Source of the DNA: Dermatemys mawii
Taxonomy: Eukaryota > Chordata > Testudines > Dermatemydidae
Length of the DNA stretch: 64,000 nt
Assembly (NCBI GenBank): GCA_007922305.1
Contig: ML677374.1
Span: 9,672,094 to 9,736,093, forward strand
Reading direction: 5' to 3'
The first letter of the stretch is position 1. Every line of letters starts with the position of its first letter. The notes under the pieces were generated by a model, which was not told the origin of the DNA, did no database searches, and was given only the letters and a program-made list of their open reading frames with translations. Shown here piece after piece: positions 48,050 to 56,865 of this stretch. The translations under genes were made by a program, and so were the position numbers.

Positions 48050-48481
48050 GTGGTCGCTCAGATCAATATTTTCAATTTATGCACATAAAAATGTCAAACT
48101 TACATAAAAATGGCCTTTTTAAAAAATGTTAAGCCTCCCAGTTTTCACTGGGAGCTCCAGGTGCTGAATGCCTCTAAAAACCTGGCTACTTTTATCTAAG
48201 TGCCTAAATACTGATTTAGTTGTTTGACTTTAGACACCCAAGTTTGAGAAAAAGTGGCCTTTACTCCAGTGAACAGTATCATTTGCTCACTGAATTCTTT
48301 CGGGCTGCAGTTCAGCTTAGCACTTAAGGCGTGTGCTTAACTTGACTCATGTGCTTAAGTCTCATTGCCATAAGCACACAGGGACAGTTTTTCAGGAGTA
48401 TTTAGACACCTAAAGACATAGCTAGAAGTCTAGTGAGATTATCAAAAGCACCAAAACAGGTTAGGCACATAACTCCCATAG
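48050..48481. repeat. degraded CCTAA-type palindromic repeats
   Basis: CTAAGTGCCTAAATACTG / TTTAGACACCCAAGTTTG and TATTTAGACACCTAAAG / GGTTAGGCACATAACTCCC are worn relatives of the elements at 6445 and 8450. Confidence 0.4.
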
Positions 48482-48760
48482 GCCTGGGCTACACTGGGTG
48501 GGGGGAGGGGATTTTGAACTAAGACACCCAACTTCAGCTACGCTATTCACATAGCTGAAGTCGAAGTATCTTAGTTCTACTTACCTGGCCATCCTCACGG
48601 TGGCGAGTTGACCATGGCATCTCCCCTGTCGACTCCGCTTGCTCCTCTTGCAGAGCTGGAGTTCTGGAGTCGATGGGGAGCGCGTTCAGGGATCGATTTA
48701 TCGTGTCTAGACGAGACATGATAAATCGATCCCTGATACATCACTGATCCAATGGGTACA
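48482..48760. mobile_element. palindromic MITE, GTCGATTTATCG family, second copy
   Basis: Contains, in reverse order, the parts of the 36555-36834 element. Hairpin one pairs GAACTAAGACACCC with TATCTTAGTTC around the CTTCAGCTACG segment. Hairpin two, 48688-48734, has 21-bp arms (AGGGATCGATTTATC...) matching at 20 of 21 positions around a 5-bp loop; the one mismatch is a C to T at a CpG. Non-coding. Confidence 0.7.
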
Positions 48761-49457
48761 TAAACGAACCCACAGATTTCAGTCTAGCCCATTGTGATTA
48801 AATGCTTTGCTGAAAAGAGACAGTTTACTGAATGAAGGCCTCAAGGATTTTGTTTAGAATTTCAGTTGAAATGAGCAAGGGTTTTTTAATTCTGCTAACA
48901 TAGTAGCAAAGATAGTGAACAAAATCTTGGACTCATAGGAAAAAAATATCTATGGGCTAAAATGAGCCTGCATTAATCACTGCTAATTTACATTATATAT
49001 AAAGAACGCTTCTAAAAGCAAACAGCTACCTAACAGCATAGGAATGATTAGCAAATGTGCAGCTTCTTGATCAGATAGAGCAGCACAGAGTAAGATCAAC
49101 AATTAGATATTCGTCGAAATTTCAACAGCATCTATTGTGGCGCAAATAATTTAAAACAGTGATTTAAATTATCTGGAACTAAGCCATTAGTAAGAAGAGA
49201 TCCAAGATAACTGTTGTTGCACCAGGAATATTCATAGGGCCAGATCCTCAGCTGGGTAGTGGACATAGCTGTACTGTATTCAGCAGAGTTATGCCCACTT
49301 ACACTGGCTAGGCTCTGTCACTTTGTACTAACTGGTAGTAGTCTGGGACGCTGTGAATATCTCACTGAATGCAAGTGAGTGAATTATGAACAAATGGGGG
49401 CAGTTACTTTTCCACTGTCTTGAACCTTATGAAATCATTTACTCCTCTGCAAAATAA
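48761..49457. other. unassigned AT-rich non-coding DNA
   Basis: Nothing recognised; a GATCCTCAGCTGG / CACTTACACTGGC repeat piece is near 49245-49315. Confidence 0.5.
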
Positions 49458-50036
49458 GTGCAAAGCAGGTATACAAAACTACCACTTTCAACCCAATTTG
49501 TACATTTGCAAACCACCACACAAGGGGCTAATTTAGCTACAACTAATCAGGAAAAAGATCTTGGAGTCATCCTGGATAGTTCTCTGAAGACATCCACACA
49601 GTGTGCAGTGGCAGTCAAAAAAGCAAACAGGGTGTTAGGAATCATTAAAAAAGGGATAGAGAATAAGACGGAGACTATTTTATTGCCCTTATATAAATCC
49701 ACGGTGCACCCACATCTTGAATACTGCGTACAGATGTTGTCTCCTCATCTCAGAAAAGATATACTAGCATTAGAAAAGTTTCAGAGAAGGGCAACTAAAA
49801 TGATTAGGGTTTTGGAACAGGTCCCATATGAGGAGAGATTAAAGAGGCTAGGACTTTTCAGCTTGGAAAAGAGGAAACTAAGGGGGGATACGATAGAGGT
49901 AAATAAAATCATGAGTAGTGTGAAGAAAGTGAATAAGGGAAAGTTATTTACCTGTTCCCATAATATAAAAACTAGAGGCCACCAAATGAAATTAATGGGC
50001 AGCATGTTTAAAACAAATAAAAGGTGGCCAACATAA
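49458..50036 (+). pseudogene. CR1 ORF2 C-terminal remnant, 192 codons open
   Basis: The longest open frame of the window. Recognisable CR1 ORF2 blocks, in order: DLGVILDSSLK (about residues 34-44), QCAVAVKKANRVLG, PLYKSTVHPHLEYCVQ, LEKFQRRATKMI, YEERLKRLGLFSLEKRKL and RGDTIEVNKIM. In CR1 this region lies after the reverse transcriptase core and shows no catalytic residue. The methionine at 49458 is only the first in the frame, not a true start. The last 20 or so residues lead straight to a stop without a 3' UTR. It cannot encode an active enzyme. Confidence 0.88.
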
Positions 50037-50062
50037 ATCAGGAAGATGGGGGATTTATCCAA
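49458..50062 (+). mobile_element. CR1 LINE ORF2 C-terminal fragment
   Basis: Sense CR1 covering the region downstream of the RT catalytic motif to near the end of ORF2. The element is truncated at the 5' side, and the characteristic CR1 3' UTR does not follow at 50062, so both ends are missing. It is better preserved than the other copies. Confidence 0.88.
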
Positions 50063-50606
50063 ACCTGAATAAAGTCTGGCTCAGTTTGGAGGTATGAGTG
50101 GATATAAGGGCCATATTGGACACTCCAAACAGATTTTCCATTACAATGATTATTCTTGTGCCTTCTTCACAGTCACTGTAGGTCCAAGTCTAATTGCCAG
50201 ATTTGAGTCAGATGGTGGATTACATCCAACTGTGGCTTTGAGTATGGGGGTGGTGCCAGAGCGGGAGGGAATAGATTTAATAAGCAAGGTTTTGCACATC
50301 CAGTGCTGGGAAATTGTTCTCTCGCTCGCATCAATTTGACTGCCATGTGGCTCCATCAGTGTAGGTGGCTGGAGAAGTTGGTCTGGTCTGCTTGAAGTTA
50401 AGGTGCAGAATGTCTGTGTTGTGCTTCACTCCTGTCTGTACAAATGAGGTGTGTCAGAGAGGGCTCAGTTGGCATCACAATAAAAGGAAAGCACGGATGC
50501 TTCGCTACTCTGATGCTGGGAGCCTTCTGTTAATATTCACAAGTAGCAAAGCCAAGAACTAGCAGATGCTACAATCTGTTAACTCTCAGGATGCTGAAGA
50601 TGACAA
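50063..50606. other. unassigned non-coding DNA
   Basis: Nothing recognised. The sequence just after the CR1 end does not resemble CR1 3' UTR. Confidence 0.5.
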
Positions 50607-50715
50607 GACCCTGATTCTTCTCTCACCAACACCAGCTTTGTACCAATGGTCTCACTGACTGCAGTGGCATTACCTCTGATTTACACCAGGGGTAGTGGAA
50701 AGAAGAATCAGACCC
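50607..50715. mobile_element. palindromic MITE, GACCCTGATTCTTCT family
   Basis: Left end GACCCTGATTCTTCTCTCAC, right end GAAAGAAGAATCAGACCC; centre TGCAGTGGCATTACCTC and TGATTTACACCAGGGG. A relative of 15012-15107. Confidence 0.55.
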
Positions 50716-51089
50716 CTAGCATTTCTCCTCCTTGAACAGAAAACTGTGCACAGCCATGTCTATAATAGACTCAGAGCCATTACATGCAAGAATCAAATGA
50801 ATATGAATGCTGTGAGGACCTGTCTGAGCATGAGGAAGAGACATTTTTCAAATCCTGTGCACAAACAGATGGACTCACCCTTCTTGTTACTGGCTTTTTT
50901 AAATTTTGGAGTCTGTTCATCATGATTAGACTGTAGCGATAAAGATTCTTGCTTTCAAAGTTAGCCCAGTGACTGCAGACCCATTAAAATTGACCATATG
51001 GAACAATTTCTCCATTTGAAATGGCCAACTCTCTATTCTATCTTGTCCAGCCCCAGTCCAGAAAGCACTGGGTCACACCTCCATTCAAC
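50716..51089. other. unassigned non-coding DNA
   Basis: Nothing recognised. Confidence 0.5.
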
Positions 51090-51331
51090 AGAGGATGTTA
51101 AACAGCCACAGCTGGCCTGTGTCAGCTGACTTGGGCTCTTGGGGCTTGGGCTACAGGCCTGTTTAATTGTGGTGTAGATGTTTGGGCTCAGGCTGGAGCC
51201 TGGGATCCTGCAAGCGGGGAAGGTCCCAGAGCCCGGGCACCGCAATTAAACATGTGGCTGGAGACTTGTGACCCTGAATCAGCTGACATGGGCCAACTAT
51301 GGGTATCTAATTGTAGCATAGAAATACCCAG
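51090..51331. mobile_element. palindromic MITE, partial, same family as 47788
   Basis: Shares CTGTTTAATTGTGGTGTAGA, GTTTGGGCTCAGG, CCGCAATTAAACA and CAGCTGACATGGGCCAAC with the 47788-48049 element. The left tip is truncated and the right tip is decayed to AGCATAGAAATACCC. Confidence 0.65.
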
Positions 51332-51631
51332 AGAGACCCAGCACAGGTGCTGCAGGTTAGGTTTGGGGAGGGTGTGTTAGCAGAGCTCGAGGATAAGGGA
51401 AGGTTACCCACTTTGTACCTGATTCTACTGAGGGCCATTAGCCCCTCACTTTTAAGAGCACTTCAAATGTTAAATTCTGCCTCCTAAAGCCAATAGAACT
51501 AAGACCTTGTCAAATCAGAGTTGTACCCTGCAAGTGTGGAAGCAGTTACACCAGTCTAAATATGTTTCTACTGGTATCGCTATTCCAGTGAAGGAATGGG
51601 AATAAATCACCTGAATACTGGTATAAATACT
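51332..51631. other. unassigned non-coding DNA
   Basis: Contains degraded MITE-like words (CAGTTACACCAGTCTAAAT, TACTGGTATCGCTATTCC) but no clear element. Confidence 0.4.
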
Positions 51632-51818
51632 AGGACTGTCTACTCTTAAAACACTATAGTGGCACAGCTGCAGCTGCACTGCCGTAGTGCTTCAGTGTAG
51701 ACGCTTACTACAGTGACAGGAGATACTCTCCCATCACCATCCCTAATGAACCTCCGAGAGGCAGTACCTAGGTTGACAGAAGAATTCTCCCATTGACTTA
51801 GCAATGTCTATACCAAAA
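51632..51818. mobile_element. palindromic MITE, CACAGCTGCAGCTG family
   Basis: Left: GACTGTCTACTCTTAAAACA and GGCACAGCTGCAGCTGCACT, GCTTCAGTGTAGACGC. Right: GACAGAAGAATTCTCCCATT and GCAATGTCTATACC. A second copy in reverse orientation is at 59512-59682. Confidence 0.65.
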
Positions 51819-51926
51819 ACCTAACAGCTTAAGCAGTAGCTATAACTTGACTCTGTTGCCATGTCATTTGCAATGGCCTCTCAACTATGTACAAATGGGA
51901 CCTTTTTTGGCCGTAGAAAAGGTAGG

Positions 51927-52517
51927 ATCATTGTCATGGAGTTCCCGGGGCGATGGCCTGGACCAGCTCCTTAAGAAGCCAGTCAGGACTCTGAGGGGAA
52001 GCCTCTTCTCCATAAACAAACTGTCTCCAAGGCTAGGAGCTTCACAGCATACAGCTTCCACCTTTCTGGGTCTGACCTCGGAGCATTCAGCACCTTCTGC
52101 CCCTCCGTGCGCTTCCCTCAGTGAGCCCAGCCAGGCAGGGTCCTGGGGAAGCCCGTGGGTAAGCACCCCAACTCCACAGTCAGACGTGACTCTCAGCCAG
52201 CCAGTAAAACAGAGGTTTATTAGATGACAGGTACATGGTCTAACACAGACCATGCAGCGAATGCGACCCCTCAGCTGGATCCATTCTGGGTCCAGGGAAC
52301 CAGGCCAGCCTGCCTGTAGCTCTCTGCCTCTTCCCAGCCAGACCCAGACTGAAACTCACTCCCCCAGCTCCTCTCCTGCTTCCTTTGTCTCCTTCCCAGG
52401 CAGGAGGTCAGGTGACCTCTTCCCCCCACCTGGAGTCAAGTTACAGCTTCAGGCATGGATCCCTTCACACAATAGTCAGAGGAGCCATTGAGAGCATTTC
52501 TATTCCCTCACAATCAT
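51927..52517 (-). mobile_element. solo LTR, antisense, with perfect 5-bp TSD
   Basis: The 581-bp LTR spans 51932-52512. On the minus strand it starts TGTGAGGGAATAGAAATG and ends CCCGGGAACTCCATGACA. It is flanked by ATCAT on both sides (51927-51931 and 52513-52517). A minus-strand AATAAA (52216-52221) lies at the expected R region. It does not resemble the LTRs at 34.6 and 46.7 kb. The long frames on both strands (122 and 126 codons) lie inside the LTR and have no protein motif. No internal region accompanies it. ERV or Gypsy origin is undecided. Confidence 0.87.
52216..52221 (-). promoter_or_regulatory. polyadenylation signal AATAAA of the LTR
   Basis: The minus strand reads AATAAACCTCTGTTTTACTG, with a T-rich stretch downstream, as in LTR R regions. 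Confidence 0.6.
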
Positions 52518-52711
52518 AAGTCTCCTACTTCTAGTTACATGAAAGAGCAAACAGAAAAATGAGACCACCTGCCTTCTCTTGAAAATTGAGGAACTCTCTA
52601 GCAAAGGCATAAGGACTTACTTATGCATCATCATAGTATTGGAGCACCTCCCAGGCTCCCTGTGAAATTGGGTGGGGGACTGATGAGGGAACTGAAGCAC
52701 AGAGAGGCTAA

Positions 52712-53106
52712 GGGTACATCTACACTGCATTGTAAGCCCAGGTCTCTGCAGGCTTGGAAATGTTCACACTGCATTGTAACCTGGGTTTACGATTGCTGGA
52801 CCTGGGGTTGGGGAGGTCTTGGCTGTGCTAATGCATCCTTACTGCACTACACAGACCTTCTGACACAGGCCTGCATCTTGACCTGCGCCCGCTCTGCAAA
52901 ATGAGCAGACTTGGACCAGAATCTCAGCAGGACACAGGCTCTGACCCACCCCCAGTGATGTCCTAGGACCTATGTCCTGAGTGCTTGCTGGCCTGAGTCA
53001 GACTGGTGTGTGTGTGTGTGCGTGCGTGCGTGTGTGTGTACAGAACTGGGGCTTGGGCTCAAACATGAGTCAGAGTCCCAGTTTAGTGTGCAGTGTAGAC
53101 CTACTC
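52712..53106. mobile_element. palindromic MITE, 395 bp, TAA target sites
   Basis: Tips GGGTACATCTACACTGCA and TGCAGTGTAGACCTACTC are inverted repeats. TAA precedes (52709-52711) and follows (53107-53109), fitting a Harbinger-type 3-bp duplication. It includes a (GT)n tract at 53006-53039. Non-coding. Confidence 0.75.
53006..53039 (+). repeat. (GT)n/(GC) microsatellite inside a MITE
   Basis: GTGTGTGTGTGTGTG then CGTGCGTGCG then GTGTGTGT. Confidence 0.9.
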
Positions 53107-53109
53107 TAA

Positions 53110-53163
53110 GGCCCAGATCCTCAGGGATCCTCAGGTGCCTAAATACCTTTGAGGATCTGGGCC
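53110..53163. mobile_element. 54-bp MITE with 14-bp perfect ends, TAA target sites
   Basis: GGCCCAGATCCTCA and TGAGGATCTGGGCC are perfect 14-bp inverted ends. The centre keeps GGTGCCTAAATACCTT, so this is a shortened copy of the family at 6445-6527. TAA lies on both sides (53107-53109 and 53164-53166). Confidence 0.75.
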
Positions 53164-53275
53164 TAAGTGACTTGCCCTATGTCTCTCAGGGAGTTTAGGG
53201 TAGGGCAGTGAAATGAGTCTGGATTTCCAGTTCCAAAGCTAGTGCCCAAACCATTGGACCATCCTTCCTCTCTAT

Positions 53276-53818
53276 GTGGGAGGGAGCTATACCATTGTGG
53301 TATATGTCACTAAGTAGTTGTCTGTTGCCATTTTGTTTCTACGTACTGCACCTTTATACTTTTAGGAGTCTGCTCTCTGAAGCAGTTGGTGTTTTGTGAG
53401 GCATAGAGATGCAGCATGTTACAGTGACACATTATGTTCTTGCTTAGAGACTTTGCTTTTGTTTGTTCTTATTGTGTTTTTCCTCAATCTGGAAGTAAAT
53501 AGGGGTGTATCTGTGTCTGCGTCCTTTTTAAATGCAAGTGAGTGGTTTGATGAAGAAGGATAGGGAATGGATGAGACAAGGTTCCATCCCATCCCCAAAT
53601 ACATGCTAGCCAGTGGAAATGACATGTTATAAGGGAGGGATGTAAGTTGTAAAGGTCTGTAGCAGATTATTTACCTCATAGATGCGCTTCCTTTGTGGGA
53701 CAGTGCAACTACGTGCCACATCCAACACAGGGCTTAACCTAAAGGATAAGTCCAGCCCTTCTATAAACATCCATTTTTCATGATTTGCTTTGCAGAAATG
53801 GACTCTGACATTGCTGGC

Positions 53819-53855
<37 letters not shown>

Positions 53856-54820
53856 ACGATTGAATCATTAAAAGGTTTCGATAGCAAATATATTTGAAAC
53901 AAACACGGACAGCGTAGCCATAAATAGAAACATGCCGCATTTTAAATAAATCAGTGGAAAATGGGTTTTGACGTGAGACACTTGGGTCACAGTCGTTCTG
54001 AAAATTGGAAGTTGAAGATAAACTATTGCAACAAGGAATTGTCTTTCAGAAGAGTTAGTTGATGATGAAAAATTTTATATGAACTGATTATTTCAAAATG
54101 CAAAATCTGCCCCTGTCTGGCAGTGCTCTGCATTCCTCCTCAAAGAGCTTCGAGGTTGGTTTTTGTCAGATAAAATTATTCCAGCACAGAAGGTCAATAC
54201 AGACAAGCTTATGCAGTTTCTTCACATGAGATGTCATAGGAGGTTGCAATATTTTCCTCTCTGTAGCTAGGAAGACAACTAACAGCCTGATTCTTTTGAG
54301 GTGTTCCACACTCCTTGCAAGACGTACTGCAAAATACCCTCAACTCCTACTGAAGGCAATGGGAGCTGTGAGCATTTTGCACCCTGATGACATGCTCAGT
54401 ACTTTGCAGGATCAGGCCCAAGTTTTTACCAAGAAAGGTGATACAGATACAGGGTGAGCCATGGTCATTGAGTCAACAAGAGTCTTTTTATTGACAGCAG
54501 TTGGTAGTGGATTGGGTCCCTACTTCCTAATGCATGCAATGAGTAAAGATAAAAACCATTTTAGGAAACGCCATTACTGTACGTATCTCTCAGAGCACTG
54601 ACCTGCTATCGTGATTAGCACTCATTAATACCCAAGAGATTAAAGCCCTGTGGCCTGAAGCCTTAGCGCGTAGGAACTCTCTGACCACATCTCTGGTGAG
54701 CAAGGGGAACTGGCTGAATGGTCCAGGTCTCATCTGTATTTCAGTTGTGACAGTTTGGGGCATATGGGCTCAATTTTGAACTTAAAATGCTATTGATCCT
54801 GATAGGAAATAATGGAACAA
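53276..54820. other. unassigned non-coding DNA with a (TG) microsatellite
   Basis: Nothing gene-like. A (TG)17 run is at 53820-53854. Near 54340-54420 a CTACTGAAGGCAATGGGAG / GCAGGATCAGGCCC repeat piece is seen. Confidence 0.5.
53820..53854 (+). repeat. (TG)17 microsatellite
   Basis: Uninterrupted TG run. Confidence 0.95.
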
Positions 54821-54838
54821 GAGAGAGAGAGAGAGAGA
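54821..54838 (+). repeat. (GA)9 microsatellite
   Basis: Short GA run. Confidence 0.9.
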
Positions 54839-54859
54839 CACTAAATATGGCTTGGGTCA

Positions 54860-55345
54860 CTCTGACTGAGACCACAGTCAGGCACACAGTGGGGTCAGAG
54901 CCTGGACGTGGCTGAAATGGGGGAAGGGGAAGGGAGAGGCTCCTACCTTCACTGGGAGCACTGCTCTGGTGGGAAGTCCGACGTGAAGAGTCCTATAGGC
55001 CACTTGTCCTCTCAAGAGATGAGCTGAGACCGTGGCGGGTGCAGCGTTGAGGCAGCAGACAGACAACATGGAGCTGAGGCGACTTTGGGGCAAGATTCTG
55101 AGGCAGACTGGGCGGAATCTTACCAGAGGCCCTCCAGGCCAGGCCTCCCTGCCCAGCAATTAAAACTGAAATCACCTCAGCTGTGGCAGGTGGCAGAGCC
55201 CCCGGAGCAGCCCAGACAGCACTGACTTTCCAGACACTCTCTGGACTCCTCTGACCCAGGGCAACAAACTGTGAGTGGGGAGCCCAGAAGTGACTAGAAC
55301 CCCTCAGCAAAGCACAATGGCCAGAGGCAGATTGATGGGGGCGGG
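54860..55345. other. GC-rich unassigned block
   Basis: GC-rich compared with both sides; not recognised. On the minus strand one frame stays open for 93 codons (55159-54878), with an acceptor-like CTGGGCAG at about 55149 and a donor-like GTAGGA at 54946-54941 that would bound a 202-bp exon. The translation matches nothing I recognise and the polypyrimidine tract is weak, so this is not called as an exon. A worn LTR is an alternative. Confidence 0.3.
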
Positions 55346-56798
55346 AGGGGACTCTTACCTAATATTGTTAATTTATAAAATGCTGGTTTTCCCAAGTTTA
55401 TTTTGTTGTTTTCCTCACCTCCCCCTGCAAAACATGAAGCCTGGACTTGGTGTTTCCCAGCGAGGAAGTATTGCCATCAACGATTTGAGATGTATCGTTT
55501 CCCAGCTTTCCGGGTTGGGGCATGTTTCGAAAGAATGCTTAACTTTTTGAAGCTGGCCCTTTTCGCTGCCAGGAACACCTGACAGAAGGGTTTCTGGGAG
55601 GTACTATGACCGTGGCTATTGTTTATACGTCTCTGCATGCACTTCGCAATTGAAAAACAGGTCCTTGTTTCTAACAAAAAAGTCCCTGCCTTTCCCTGGC
55701 ATCTCACAAAATAATATGTAGTATATAATAGTATAAGTTACCTGAAGTAACTTTGCTATGGGGCAAGAGGGGTAGTTGTTCCTGACCTTGATTTACCCCC
55801 TCACCCCAGACATTTAATAGGTTTCTATGTTTCACTATGTGTTCCGCTCCCCCTAGCTTTGCAGGATATAAAATAATCATAGATAATATTTTATATTTTG
55901 ACAAAACTTTGCCCCAGCCCACTGAGATTTTTTTCTGAAATGATACTAATGCTCGAAGGCCTGTGTTGCCAATGGGGTAGATTATTACAGCCTTGACTCT
56001 GGTACATAGAGGAGCAAGGGGGAGAAATGGGCTCCCTGCTCAGCCCAGCTCTGACCGTGACTCCCTTTGTGGTGGAGAGAGGGAGGTTATTGGCTATGCT
56101 GTGAGGTAGTGGGCAGGCAGGGAATAGAGTGAGGAGGACAGTGGGAAGAACGCTTCTAGGTGGGCAAATGGGAGGAGTCCACTGCTCCACAGAAAGAGGT
56201 GAGGCAATTTACTGTCTCTCCAGAGTAAAGGAAAGGGAATATCAACAATCTGGTGTGTTTCTGGCATAGTTCAGCTATGCCTTCTCCCTCTCCTGTCCCC
56301 TTACCCAGGACATGTTGTAAACTAGCCCCAAAGAATGGTTATTTAACATGTGACCATATTTTAATTAGATATGGCGTCTTGTATGCTAGTAACAATGTAT
56401 TTGTACAGCTCACATGCCTCCTGCTTTACAAGTATCATATAGCAATGTCCAGGTTCTGAATCGACAGATATTTTGGGTCACAGATGCTTGAAATGAGGCA
56501 TTGTCCTTTCCAGGATTTTTAAAGTGCACGTTGCAGTTTAACAGTGGATGACTCTAAATATGGATGAGTTCCAGAATTTTGAAGCTCACAATAATAACAT
56601 GACAAAAACTTTTACAATAATCCTATGAATGTGAAATCTCCCCATCAGATCTGCTTAAGATTTCTCCAATAGTTCTTTTTAGTATTTGAACATACCTTAA
56701 TTTCTATTGTACATAACTGATCCAAGACTTTGTTCAGTGATGTGAATAAGGTTGGCCATTGTATATCAAATATAATTGTATCATGGATTTGCCACAAG
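55346..56798. other. unassigned AT-rich non-coding DNA
   Basis: Nothing recognised. Confidence 0.5.
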
Positions 56799-56865
56799 GA
56801 TCTCATCTTAGTTCCTATGTGTATATACATCCAGATCTCATCTTAGTTCCTATGTGTATATACAT
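56799..56865 (+). repeat. perfect 32-bp direct duplication
   Basis: Two identical 32-bp copies (56799-56830 and 56834-56865), each starting GATCTCATCTTAG and ending GTATATACAT, separated by CCA. The perfect identity implies a recent event in an otherwise unique sequence. Confidence 0.95.

Larger units (their letters stand above)
52660..53275 (-). mobile_element. MIR-like CORE-SINE split by two MITEs
   Basis: The left part (52660-52711: GAGGGAACTGAAGCACAGAG, GCTAA) and right part (53164-53275: TAAGTGACTTGCCC, GTCTCTCAGGGAGT, CATTGGACCATCC) rejoin to the normal antisense MIR order if 52712-53166 is removed (leaving one TAA). Confidence 0.75.

Noticed and set aside
51847..52253. Frames of 126 (+) and 122 (-) codons
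   Set aside because: They lie almost entirely inside the solo LTR 51932-52512; composition-driven.
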